From contig NZ_JAFBCP010000001.1 of NCBI RefSeq assembly GCF_016907735.1, positions 2,346,105 through 2,410,104 of the forward strand: DNA of 64,000 nt. The letters run 5' to 3'. The translations under genes were made by a program, and so were the position numbers. Numbering within the stretch: position 1 is the first letter of the stretch; the number at the start of each line of letters is the position of its first letter. The notes under the pieces were generated by a model that did not search any database, was not told where the DNA came from, and was given only the letters and a program-made list of their open reading frames with translations. The stretch comes from Brevibacterium paucivorans (GTDB lineage: Bacteria; Actinomycetota; Actinomycetes; Actinomycetales; Brevibacteriaceae). Positions 34,166-42,341 of the stretch are shown one piece after another.

Positions 34166-35041
34166 TTAAACGCGGTCTACGTCAAAGGTGTTGCACTCGG
34201 TGGGTGAGCCGGAGTCGTAGCCGCGTTTGAACCAGGTCATGCGCTGTTCCGCTGAGCCGTGCGTGAAGTTCTCGGGTGTGACTCGACCGCCCGAGGTCTC
34301 TTGGATTCGGTCGTCACCAATCGCTTCCGCTGTGCCCAGTGCGGCTTCGATGTCTGCGTCCGTGAGAGGTTCAAGGTAGGGCTGGCCCTGAGGCCCGTGG
34401 GTCTTGGTGGCGTTGCCAGCCCACACGCCCGCGTAGCAGTCGGCCTGAAGTTCAAGGCGAACTGCGTTGGACTGCGGGCCCGTTTTTCCGTCGCGGCTCC
34501 GGGTGATGTCACCCGTGATCTTCTGAATGTGGTGCCCAAATTCGTGGGCCACCACGTACTCTTCAGGGAGCGGACCTTCCTTAGCGCCCAACTGTTGGCG
34601 CATCTGTTCGAAGAAGGACGTGTCGAAGTACGCGGTTTCATCGGCAGGGCAATAGAACGGCCCCATGTTGCTGTTCCCTTGACCGCAACCCGTGTCCCAC
34701 GTGCCACTGGTGAGTTGCACGCCGGGGTTGCGGTACTGCTCGCCCAGCTCGCCTGTGCCCGTAGGCCAGTAGTCGTTTAGGCTGTTGACGGTACCCACGA
34801 TGCGGCATTCGACGTCGCGGTTGGCGTCCTCGCCCGTGCGGCACTTCTCGGAGAGGTCCTCTTGGCTCTGCTGGGACTGCTCACCCGAGCCCAACTGGTT
34901 AAGGACTGCTTCTGGCCCAAAGAAGATCAAACCGAGAACCAGAAGCGCAACTCCACCAATGCCACCACCGATCATGACGGGCGCGCCACGACCTCGGGAA
35001 ACCTGGGAGCTGTCAAGCTGAGAGTTCGGGTTGAAGGTCAT
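34166..35041 (-). CDS. Neutral zinc metallopeptidase (YpfJ family)
   Basis: A 291-residue membrane-anchored protein of the YpfJ/neutral zinc metallopeptidase family. There is a cytoplasmic N-terminus, one membrane helix (about residues 24-45), then an extracytoplasmic domain with the zinc motif VVAHEFGHHIQK and a downstream Glu-rich helix (LELQADCYAGVW). CGQGN and FYCPADETAYFDTSFF are family landmarks. Substrate unknown. Divergent from rnhA. Core-like base composition resumes here. Confidence 0.88.
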   Translation of the reverse strand: MTFNPNSQLDSSQVSRGRGAPVMIGGGIGGVALLVLGLIFFGPEAVLNQLGSGEQSQQSQEDLSEKCRTGEDANRDVECRIVGTVNSLNDYWPTGTGELGEQYRNPGVQLTSGTWDTGCGQGNSNMGPFYCPADETAYFDTSFFEQMRQQLGAKEGPLPEEYVVAHEFGHHIQKITGDITRSRDGKTGPQSNAVRLELQADCYAGVWAGNATKTHGPQGQPYLEPLTDADIEAALGTAEAIGDDRIQETSGGRVTPENFTHGSAEQRMTWFKRGYDSGSPTECNTFDVDRV

Positions 35042-35092
35042 AGGGTTAGTGTATTGGACTGATCAACAACTCCGTTCACACTTGGAGGTAAT

Positions 35093-35746
35093 GTGCTGGA
35101 AGTCGCATGCGACGGCTCCGCGTTAGGCAACCCCGGACCAGCGGGCTGGGCGTGGGTCATTGACGACAAACGCTGGGCAGCCGGCGGGTGGGAAGAGTCG
35201 ACGAACAACCGGGCCGAACTCCAAGCGGTCATCGAGATTCTCAAAGCGACTGCGCACACGCATGAAGACCTCCTGATTCTGGCCGACTCCAAGTACGTGA
35301 TTAACTCGGTCACCAAATGGATGCCGGTGTGGAGGCTCAAAGGGTGGAAAAAAGCCAACGGGCAAGACGTGCTCAACCGCGACCTCATGGAAGAGCTGTG
35401 GGAGCAGGTTGATGCGCTCGAAAAGTCGGGTCGTAAGCTGAAGTTCCAGTGGGTCAAAGGGCACTCCAACCATGAGCTCAACGAAGCGGCAGACCAACGC
35501 GCCCGTGCCGTCGCAACTGCCATTCGCGACAAAGGCGAGCCAGACCTCGGGCCCGGGTTGGGGACTGGTGAAAAGACCGAGGTGACTGGGCAGCCGGTCG
35601 ACACCGTGAACGTGTGGTGCCCGCTGGAGAAGGATTTGGCTGATCAGATTGTGGAGCGCGCGAAGGCGCTGGGACTGACCCCGCACGCGCTTTTGGCGCA
35701 GGTCATTGAAGTGGGGTGGAAGGAACACCGTGATAGCGGCAAGTAA
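35093..35746 (+). CDS. rnhA: Ribonuclease HI with C-terminal extension
   Basis: Cleaves RNA in RNA-DNA hybrids. The RNase HI fold covers roughly residues 1-145: ACDGSALGNPG (first Asp), NNRAELQAV (Glu), ILADSKYVI (Asp), and VKGHSNHELNEAAD (His and last Asp). About 70 further residues after the domain, from GLGTGEKTEV onward, form an extension of unclear role ending in a helical segment. GTG 35093 has GGAGG upstream. The 3' end overlaps the ABC-F gene by 17 nt. Confidence 0.92.
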   Translation: MLEVACDGSALGNPGPAGWAWVIDDKRWAAGGWEESTNNRAELQAVIEILKATAHTHEDLLILADSKYVINSVTKWMPVWRLKGWKKANGQDVLNRDLMEELWEQVDALEKSGRKLKFQWVKGHSNHELNEAADQRARAVATAIRDKGEPDLGPGLGTGEKTEVTGQPVDTVNVWCPLEKDLADQIVERAKALGLTPHALLAQVIEVGWKEHRDSGK

Positions 35747-37328
35747 CTTGGAGATCATGGTGGGCTCGCGCACGCTCATGTCGGAGGTGAACTTCCGCGT
35801 GGACAAGGGTGACCGGGTTGGGCTCGTTGGCCGGAACGGTGCGGGGAAGACCACGCTTACCAAGGTGCTGATGAGCGAGGTGTTGCCGTCGGACGGGACG
35901 GTGTCGGTGTCCGGGTCCGTGGGGTACTTGCCGCAGGACCCGCGAAGCGGAAAGCCTACGGAGACCGCTAAGGAGCGCGTGTTGGGGGCGCGGGATCTGG
36001 ATGTGATTGCCAGGCGGATGCGCAAGGCCGAGCGTGCCATGAGCGACCCGGATCCGGACGTGGCGGCGAAAGCGATCGACAAGTATCCGCGAATCGAGGC
36101 TGAGTTCATTGCGGCCGGTGGGTACGCGGCGGAGTCGGAAGCGTTGGCGATTGCCGCGAACCTGGGGCTGGACGAGCAGCTGATGGGGCAAGAGTTGCAG
36201 ACGTTGTCGGGTGGACAGCGACGGCGAGTAGAGCTGGCGCGGATTCTGTTTCACCAGCCCGACACGATGATTCTGGACGAGCCAACGAACCACCTCGACG
36301 CGGAGTCCGTGCAGTGGTTGCGCGACTACTTGGCCAAGTACTCTGGAGGGCTGATCATTATTTCGCACGACCTCAACCTGATTGAGGAGGTCGTGAACAA
36401 GGTGTTCTACCTGGATGCGACGCGGCAGGTCATTGACATTTACGCGATGGGGTACAAGCAGTACCTGAAACAGCGTGAGGCGGATGAGCGGCGGCGCAAG
36501 CGTGAGCGTGCGAATACGGAGAAGAAGGCGTCTGCGCTGGTGGCTCAGGCCGAGAAGATGCGCGCGAAGGCCACCAAGGCGGTGGCAGCGCAGTCGATGC
36601 TCAAGCGCGCCGAACGCATGCTGGCAGGGCTTGAGGAGGAACGCCAGAGCGATAAGGTGGCGAGTTTGCGGTTTCCCACGCCTGCCGCGTGCGGAAAGGT
36701 GCCGTTGACTGGTTCGGGGTTGTCTAAGTCGTACGGGTCGACGGAAGTGTTTATGGACGTGGACTTGGCGATTGACAGGGGCTCGCGGGTCGTGATTTTG
36801 GGGTTCAACGGTGCGGGTAAGACCACACTGTTGAAGATTCTTGCTGGCTTGGAAAGCCCGGATACTGGGGGAGTGAAGGCCGGGCACGGGCTCAAACTTG
36901 GTTACTACGCGCAGGAGCACGAGACGCTTGATCTTGATCGCACCGTGCTTGAGAACATGCGGAGTAACGCGCCGGATCTCGACGACACGCAGGTGCGTAC
37001 GGTGTTGGGATCGTTCCTGTTCAGTGGCGATGACGTGAGTAAGCCCGCCAAGGTGTTGTCCGGTGGCGAGAAGACGCGGTTGGCGCTGGCGACGTTGGTG
37101 GTGTCGTCGGCGAACGTGTTGCTGTTGGACGAGCCTACGAACAACCTGGATCCGGCCAGCCGGGAAGAGATTTTGTCCGCGATTCGGCGCTATGAGGGCG
37201 CGATCATTCTGGTGACACACGACGAGGGTGCGGTGCAGGCATTGGACCCCGACCGGGTGCTGCTTTTGCCCGACGGCGACGAGGACCACTGGAACGACTC
37301 GTATCTGGACCTGGTGTCGCTGGCTTAA
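35730..37328 (+). CDS. ABC-F family ATPase (ribosome-associated type)
   Basis: Two ABC ATPase domains in one chain with no membrane helices, which defines the ABC-F translation factors. Walker A motifs are GRNGAGKTT and GFNGAGKTT; signatures are LSGGQRRRVELARIL and LSGGEKTRLALATLV. Between them is a basic Arg/Lys-rich helical linker (QREADERRRKRERANTEKKA) that in relatives reaches into the ribosomal E/P site. I chose GTG 35730 (532 residues) because GGAAGGA lies just upstream. It ends at a strong terminator. Whether it is housekeeping or protects against antibiotics is unknown. Confidence 0.92.
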   Translation: MIAASNLEIMVGSRTLMSEVNFRVDKGDRVGLVGRNGAGKTTLTKVLMSEVLPSDGTVSVSGSVGYLPQDPRSGKPTETAKERVLGARDLDVIARRMRKAERAMSDPDPDVAAKAIDKYPRIEAEFIAAGGYAAESEALAIAANLGLDEQLMGQELQTLSGGQRRRVELARILFHQPDTMILDEPTNHLDAESVQWLRDYLAKYSGGLIIISHDLNLIEEVVNKVFYLDATRQVIDIYAMGYKQYLKQREADERRRKRERANTEKKASALVAQAEKMRAKATKAVAAQSMLKRAERMLAGLEEERQSDKVASLRFPTPAACGKVPLTGSGLSKSYGSTEVFMDVDLAIDRGSRVVILGFNGAGKTTLLKILAGLESPDTGGVKAGHGLKLGYYAQEHETLDLDRTVLENMRSNAPDLDDTQVRTVLGSFLFSGDDVSKPAKVLSGGEKTRLALATLVVSSANVLLLDEPTNNLDPASREEILSAIRRYEGAIILVTHDEGAVQALDPDRVLLLPDGDEDHWNDSYLDLVSLA

Positions 37329-37347
37329 GTGCGTGTTTGGTGCGCCG

Positions 37348-37377
37348 AGGCGTCTCCCGTTAAGGGAGGCGCCTTTT
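37348..37377 (+). terminator. Rho-independent terminator after the ABC-F gene
   Basis: AGGCGTCTCCC pairs with GGGAGGCGCCT (11 pairs, one G-U) around the loop GTTAA and is followed by TTTT, immediately before the HNH gene's promoter. Confidence 0.9.
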
Positions 37378-37411
37378 CGGTTTCCGAATTGAGTGTTTGT
37401 GGCTTCTTTGA

Positions 37412-37427
37412 TTGAACATTCGTTCGA
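37412..37427. promoter_or_regulatory. SOS-type (LexA) box upstream of the HNH gene
   Basis: TTGAACATTCGTTCGA matches TCGAAC-N4-GTTCGA at 11 of 12 fixed positions, differing only in the second base. It lies about 30 bases upstream of the -35 element. Several DUF222/13E12-type genes in Mycobacterium tuberculosis are known to have LexA sites, which supports the reading. Confidence 0.65.
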
Positions 37428-37457
37428 AAATAAATCGAAACAAAACGAACAAAACCC

Positions 37458-37487
37458 TTGACTCGCGCATTCGAACACAAATAGAAT
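37458..37487 (+). promoter_or_regulatory. Promoter of the DUF222/HNH gene
   Basis: TTGACT (37458-37463) and TAGAAT (37482-37487), 18 bases apart, form a near-consensus housekeeping promoter, followed by AAGGAGGTGA just before the ATG at 37514. This is the strongest expression signal in the window. Confidence 0.75.
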
Positions 37488-37513
37488 AGAAACATGCAAG
37501 GAGGTGAAACCAC

Positions 37514-39907
37514 ATGACCACAACAATCCACGACCAGCACAACGACATGTACGACGGGCCGGCTGTCGAACTATTCGAAACAGTCAAAACCACCACACGA
37601 CTCATGGACGAAGCACGCGTGAAACAAGCCGAAGCAGTCGCTGCGTTGATCAGCGCCCACGTGACACCGTTGGATGACTTCACTGACGGCATGCACGCAG
37701 TATTCACCTCCAACCCCGGAACAGGCCCACTCGTGACCAACGGAGTAGCAGGGGCAAGTACAAATGCGAACCCAATTGCCTCCCGTGGTGGGTCTGTTGG
37801 TGTGGATGATGTGGTGGCGTGTGTGGCCCTGCCTTCGGGTGAAGTATGCACGGTTGCCAGTGTCGAACGTGTACCAGAGGAGCTACCGACCCCAACAGAA
37901 GGGGTGCTAGCGAAAATCTTGGATTGTACGCGCGCCCAGGTGGTGACCCAGGTGCGGAAAATCATGACAGCAGCAGTGCTCATGCCCAAACTATGGTCAC
38001 TAGCCAAACAAGGCGTGATCGGATTCGACCGGGTGTTGTATACCGCTGGCAGGGCCGGTCGTGCTGGGGTGTGTATCCCGGTGTTTGATGAACTGCTCAC
38101 CAGTAAACGGGTAGACGTGTCATGGAAAACCTTTAAACGGCACGTCACTGAAGTGCTCGCCATGCTCACCACCCCAGAAACCAGGGCGGAGAACGCGAAA
38201 CGTAACCGGTCAGTGTCCTACTGGGTCAACGATGACGGGACAGCCACCCTGAGCCTTACTGGGCCGGTGTTGGAGATGGAAGCGTTTTATCAGCGTGTAC
38301 GCGGGACTGCCAGAGCGATCATGGCGAACCACATAGAACCTTTCACTGCCACGTTGACGGATGAACAACAAGCCTTGTTCATCACCGAAAACAACGGGGA
38401 CGTTTCTGAAGTACGAGTTGGTGATCTAGGTCGGGTTGAGGTTGATGATGACCGGCTGATGGACCAACTGACCCTGGATTTGATCACAGGGGCTAAACCA
38501 TCAACCACGCTACGAGTCCGCGTGACCCGGACAGGCAAACAAGCCCCCATCAAAGTCACCTACACCAAACCAGATAACCCGAGCGCGGAAGACGCTGAAG
38601 CGATCCTCGAAAACGGCACCCGCATCCAAACCGGAAACCCTGCTGGTGCGCAAGCCCAAGGCGTGAACGCTACTGGTGCTGACGCGAACGGTGCTGATGT
38701 AAACGGTGTTTCTGCAACTGACGGGCCTGGTGCAGCTGCTTCTGGTCCGGGAGATTCTGGTTCTGTGTGGGCTGACAGGTGTGAAGCTAAGCAGGCTGAG
38801 CAGGTTTGTGAGCTTGAGTTGTGCGTGTCGATGCCTGAAAAAGAAGAATGGCTGAAATCCCAAGCCAGCATTAACCTCACGGTCCCGGTGCTGCACTTCC
38901 TCATGGACAACCCACCACCAGGTACAGAGGGAATACCTGAGGAACAGAGAACTGAGAGACAAAGATCCAGAAAAGCCCCCGGGCTAGATGAACACAGGCC
39001 CGAACAACAAGATGTTGGAAGACACGAAACCGAAGAACAAGTATTTGAGCACCAAGGGAGTAGCACGCCTTCAGGCGTTGGGCCGGGGCAAGGCGAACAG
39101 TTATTCAATGACCAGGGGAGAAATGCGCCGCCGGGTAGTGAAGAAACCCTAAACTCCGAAGAGTTCTTGAACACTGAGGAACCCGTGAGTGCCAGCGAGC
39201 CTGTGGGTGCTGGTAGTGAGTTTGATTTTGGGTTGCCGGTCAAGGTGGACTCGGGTGCGCGTGTGCCGGTGATGATGAATAACCGGGTGCCGTTAGACAC
39301 TAAGACTGCTGATGAGGTGATTGCGCGGGCGAAGTGGTTATACAGGATGTTCACCGACCCACAAACCGGTGTGGTCTTGGAATCTGCGCCGACGAAGTAT
39401 TACATACCGGCAGCTTTGAAGCGCATGGTTGAGGCTAGGCATCCTTTTTGCAGTGTCCCGTGGTGTGCGGTGCCTGCCAGGGTGTGCGAGAAAGACCATA
39501 TTGAACCGTTCAACCACAAAGACCCCGAAAACGGTGGGTTGACGGTGATGGAGAATTTGCACCCGTTGTGTAAGCGGCATCATCAATTGAAAACCCAGAA
39601 ACGACTCCGCGTCGACAGGATGGATGACGGTTCTTTGGCGTGCGTGTTCCCACGGATTGGTGCCATGCTGGTCTACCCGCCAGAATCCAGGATCAACCAA
39701 TACCAGTACGAACGGTTAATCGAGTACTTCGACACCGGTGACCAAGACATCAGCGACACCATCAACGACTACCTAGCAACAGAACAAGCAAGCGCCCATA
39801 GTTCGCAACACGACCCCGCGGTCGCTGACGAGTACGCGCTAGCAGGGGAGGTGTTCAACGGTGACACCCGCCCATGGGAACCCAGCAACGAGCCACCCCC
39901 ATTCTGA
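37514..39907 (+). CDS. DUF222 / HNH endonuclease domain protein (13E12-like)
   Basis: A 797-residue member of the actinobacterial DUF222-HNH family. The N-terminal helical DUF222 region runs to about residue 340. It is followed by a long low-complexity linker of some 230 residues rich in Ala/Gly/Asp, then Gln/Glu. The C-terminal HNH domain has zinc-ligand pairs (CSVPWCAVPARVCEKDHIEP, LHPLCKRHHQ). The family is multicopy and mobile-like in many actinobacteria; its function is unproven. It has a perfect Shine-Dalgarno, a strong promoter and a LexA-type box, so damage-induced expression is likely. Confidence 0.88.
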   Translation: MTTTIHDQHNDMYDGPAVELFETVKTTTRLMDEARVKQAEAVAALISAHVTPLDDFTDGMHAVFTSNPGTGPLVTNGVAGASTNANPIASRGGSVGVDDVVACVALPSGEVCTVASVERVPEELPTPTEGVLAKILDCTRAQVVTQVRKIMTAAVLMPKLWSLAKQGVIGFDRVLYTAGRAGRAGVCIPVFDELLTSKRVDVSWKTFKRHVTEVLAMLTTPETRAENAKRNRSVSYWVNDDGTATLSLTGPVLEMEAFYQRVRGTARAIMANHIEPFTATLTDEQQALFITENNGDVSEVRVGDLGRVEVDDDRLMDQLTLDLITGAKPSTTLRVRVTRTGKQAPIKVTYTKPDNPSAEDAEAILENGTRIQTGNPAGAQAQGVNATGADANGADVNGVSATDGPGAAASGPGDSGSVWADRCEAKQAEQVCELELCVSMPEKEEWLKSQASINLTVPVLHFLMDNPPPGTEGIPEEQRTERQRSRKAPGLDEHRPEQQDVGRHETEEQVFEHQGSSTPSGVGPGQGEQLFNDQGRNAPPGSEETLNSEEFLNTEEPVSASEPVGAGSEFDFGLPVKVDSGARVPVMMNNRVPLDTKTADEVIARAKWLYRMFTDPQTGVVLESAPTKYYIPAALKRMVEARHPFCSVPWCAVPARVCEKDHIEPFNHKDPENGGLTVMENLHPLCKRHHQLKTQKRLRVDRMDDGSLACVFPRIGAMLVYPPESRINQYQYERLIEYFDTGDQDISDTINDYLATEQASAHSSQHDPAVADEYALAGEVFNGDTRPWEPSNEPPPF

Positions 39908-39970
39908 TTCGCCATCACCGTTCTGATTTGGGCCGTTCTAACCAGAGCCGTTCTAAACAGGGCCCGGACA

Positions 39971-40888
39971 CTAGAGCCCTTGTTGGTTGAGCTCGGCGTC
40001 TTCGGCGTCTTCGTCCTTGACAGGTCGGCGGGCGCGATGGGTGGCGCTGTCTCGGGTGCGGTGCAGACTGGTGCCGTACCTTGAACCGGACTTGGACCCG
40101 TGCTTGAGCGCTTCCTTGTCAACCACCACATACGTCGTGGGCGCATCCGGAGACGACTCGCGGGTCCTCTTTTCGCGCACAATCGTAAACACGATCGCAA
40201 TGAGAATCATGATCCCAAACGCAATCCACTGAAACGTATACGACAAATGCGACCCCGGATCCAACGACGGCGGCGGCAAAGGCGACAACCCCGCATCGCC
40301 AGCCGGATCCTCCGCACCCGCCTGCACAAACGCATTCTTATACGGACTCTTCAACCCCGGAACGCGCTCAGTATCAATCGCGCGAATAATGCCATCCGGA
40401 TTATCGTCCTTACTGCCATCCTCCGTGGGCCGCAACCAGCCCGTCACCGTCGCCTCACCCGCAGGCGGCTTAGGTACACCATCCGGGCTGGCCGACCCAG
40501 TCGACGGCGCCGGCACCCACCCGCGATTCACCAGAATCTGGTCACCCGCAACCGTCGTAAACGGCACAATCACATAAAACCCCGGCTGGTTATTCACCGT
40601 CCGGTTCCGCGCCAACACCGTAAGCTCCGGCTCGTACTTCCCGCGGACCTCCACCTTGGTCCACTCATCCTCAGCGGCCAACCCCGCCGAGGTGTCCGCC
40701 ACCACCTCGGCCAGCTCAACCGGGGCAGCGTTGTAGTTGGCCTCAATCGTGGCAATCTCCGCGTCCCGCTGCTGCCTACGGTCGTTCTGCCACATCGCAA
40801 GAAACGCACACAACGTCGCCGCTACCAGTGCCAACACGATATACCGAATCCACGCAGACGACGCCAGAAACGAATAGTTCCGCAACAT
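39971..40888 (-). CDS. SURF1-family cytochrome oxidase assembly protein
   Basis: SURF1 proteins assist haem A insertion into cytochrome c oxidase. The 305 residues show two membrane helices (about 12-30 and 215-235) flanking an extracytoplasmic domain with the family motifs RGKYEPELTVLARNRTVNNQ, YVIVPF and VNRGWVPAP. A charged C-terminal tail of about 60 residues follows. The start overlaps the stop of the small upstream gene as ATGA. It complements ctaA and ctaB at 17-22 kb. Confidence 0.9.
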   Translation of the reverse strand: MLRNYSFLASSAWIRYIVLALVAATLCAFLAMWQNDRRQQRDAEIATIEANYNAAPVELAEVVADTSAGLAAEDEWTKVEVRGKYEPELTVLARNRTVNNQPGFYVIVPFTTVAGDQILVNRGWVPAPSTGSASPDGVPKPPAGEATVTGWLRPTEDGSKDDNPDGIIRAIDTERVPGLKSPYKNAFVQAGAEDPAGDAGLSPLPPPSLDPGSHLSYTFQWIAFGIMILIAIVFTIVREKRTRESSPDAPTTYVVVDKEALKHGSKSGSRYGTSLHRTRDSATHRARRPVKDEDAEDAELNQQGL

Positions 40889-41097
40889 CAGCCCGCACCC
40901 TCCGGGATCTCATCAACCGAAACCACAGAACGCAAGAACCCTCGCAACGAAAGGAACTCACTCAAGAAATCACGGTGCTCATCACACGCCAACCACACCT
41001 TATTCCGCGCAGCTGTATGAATCGACGGGTTGTTCCACAACAAAGCGTGAACCGCACGTGCTCGGCAACCTTTCGCAGAACACACAAGCTCGCTCAC
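40888..41097 (-). CDS. Small conserved zinc-ribbon-like protein
   Basis: A 69-residue protein with Cys/His pairs (VCSAKGC and WLACDEHRDF) spaced as a small metal-binding fold, and the conserved middle LLWNNPSIHTAARNKVWLAC. Homologues next to SURF1 genes in Micrococcales are often mislabelled as acetone carboxylase. Function unknown. The GTG start overlaps the DUF3099 stop as GTGA and its own stop overlaps the SURF1 start, so the three are translated together. Confidence 0.8.
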   Translation of the reverse strand: MSELVCSAKGCRARAVHALLWNNPSIHTAARNKVWLACDEHRDFLSEFLSLRGFLRSVVSVDEIPEGAG

Positions 41098-41486
41098 GCG
41101 CGCCCCCTATCGTCTGGGTCTGGGCCCTGCTCGCCCTGAGGCTTCTCCAACACCCCAACGATCTCGCCCATCACCACATCGGGCTCCTCATCGTCATCAT
41201 CCTCAGGTTCATCACCCAAAGCCTGCGGCGTAGGAGCACCCGCAATCTCGTCAGTATCCGTGTAAAAATGCCGCCGCACCGTATTCGCAATCGTGACCGC
41301 AATCCACGGCAGAACAATCGCCCCTGCAGCAGCCGTCCAGCGCACCCACCCTGACGTGAGCGCCGCGACAAAAAAGCACGCCAAGCGAATCGCCATCAGA
41401 ACCATGTACTGACGCATACGCCCGTTCGACTCGGCTTCGTGGGAGTGCTGAGCATCGGTAACACGAACAGTCTGTTCCTTGCTCAC
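41094..41486 (-). CDS. DUF3099 membrane protein
   Basis: A 130-residue protein with the DUF3099 core (VTDAQHSHEAESNGRMRQYM) leading into two membrane helices, then a very acidic tail (EDDDDEEP). I chose GTG 41486 because AGGAGG stands 5-6 nt upstream; two codons earlier another GTG would be too close. It heads the DUF3099/zinc-ribbon/SURF1 operon and is divergent from fabG. Role unknown. Confidence 0.8.
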   Translation of the reverse strand: MSKEQTVRVTDAQHSHEAESNGRMRQYMVLMAIRLACFFVAALTSGWVRWTAAAGAIVLPWIAVTIANTVRRHFYTDTDEIAGAPTPQALGDEPEDDDDEEPDVVMGEIVGVLEKPQGEQGPDPDDRGRA

Positions 41487-41541
41487 ACACACCTCCTGCG
41501 TTCAGTTCGATACGCCAGTCTACTCCCCGAACAACAGAAAA

Positions 41542-41557
41542 GCTCTGAGGTCAGAGC
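41542..41557. promoter_or_regulatory. Perfect palindrome in the fabG promoter
   Basis: GCTCTGAGGTCAGAGC is a perfect 16-base palindrome in the gap between the divergent DUF3099 and fabG genes. A TAGGTT at 41567-41572 could be the fabG -10, which would place the palindrome on the -35 region, a normal repressor position. The binding factor is not known. Confidence 0.5.
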
Positions 41558-41615
41558 AATCGTTGATAGGTTAGGAAAGAAACTGTCCACTAGTCATCTA
41601 TGTCCAGGAGCCTCA

Positions 41616-42320
41616 GTGCCACGCACAGTACTCGTCACCGGCGGTAACCGCGGAATCGGACGCACAATCGCTGAACAATTCATCGCACAAGGCGACCGCG
41701 TCGCTGTCACCTCACGTAACGGAGACGCCCCAGAAGGTGCCCTCGCCGTCGCCGCCGACGTCACCGACTCCGACTCGCTCGACGCCGCTTACACCACGGT
41801 GGAAAACGAACTGGGTCCCGTTGAAATCATCGTCGCAAACGCTGGCATCACCCGCGATAACTTGCTCATGCGCATGAGCGACGAAGAATTCGAAGACGTC
41901 ATCAACACCAACCTCACTGGTGTCTACCGCACGGTCCGCCGCGGCATCACCAACCTGATCCGCTCAAAGTGGGGCCGCATCATCCTTATCTCATCGGTAT
42001 CCGGTCTCTACGGGGTCGCCGGCCAAGCCAACTACTCCTCTTCAAAAGCCGGCCTGGTGGGACTCGCCCGCTCGATCACCCGCGAAGTGGGCTCGCGCGG
42101 CATCACCGCAAACGTCGTCGCCCCCGGGTTCATCCGCACCGACATGACGGACGAACTCCCTGAATCCAAGCAGAAGGAATACCTGCAGGCTGTCCCCGCA
42201 AAGCGTTTCGCGGAACCTCAAGAAGTAGCCAAGGTCGTCAGCTGGGTTGCTTCCGATGACGCAAGCTATATTTCCGGTGCTGTCATTCCCGTTGACGGCG
42301 GTTTGGGAATGGGACACTAA
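41616..42320 (+). CDS. fabG: 3-oxoacyl-ACP reductase
   Basis: NADPH-dependent short-chain dehydrogenase of fatty-acid elongation. The 234 residues contain TGGNRGIG (cofactor), NAGITRDNL, the Ser-Tyr-Lys catalytic set in SSVSGLYGVAGQANYSSSKAG, and the C-terminal PVDGGLGMGH. GTG 41616 has AGGAG 6 nt upstream; the upstream extension is rejected because it crosses the promoter palindrome. It is followed by fabI after 21 nt, the order of mabA-inhA in mycobacteria. Confidence 0.94.
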   Translation: MPRTVLVTGGNRGIGRTIAEQFIAQGDRVAVTSRNGDAPEGALAVAADVTDSDSLDAAYTTVENELGPVEIIVANAGITRDNLLMRMSDEEFEDVINTNLTGVYRTVRRGITNLIRSKWGRIILISSVSGLYGVAGQANYSSSKAGLVGLARSITREVGSRGITANVVAPGFIRTDMTDELPESKQKEYLQAVPAKRFAEPQEVAKVVSWVASDDASYISGAVIPVDGGLGMGH

Positions 42321-42341
42321 AGAACGAACAGAAAGGTCATC

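Noticed and set aside
35703..37526. 607-codon open frame antisense to the ABC-F gene
   Set aside because: Composition is Arg/His/Gln-rich as expected of an antisense shadow. It crosses the ABC-F terminator and the HNH promoter, and the plus-strand protein has all ABC-F motifs.
41439..41615. 59-residue N-terminal extension of fabG
   Set aside because: It covers the palindrome and probable -10, has no family similarity, and the GTG at 41616 has a well-spaced AGGAG.
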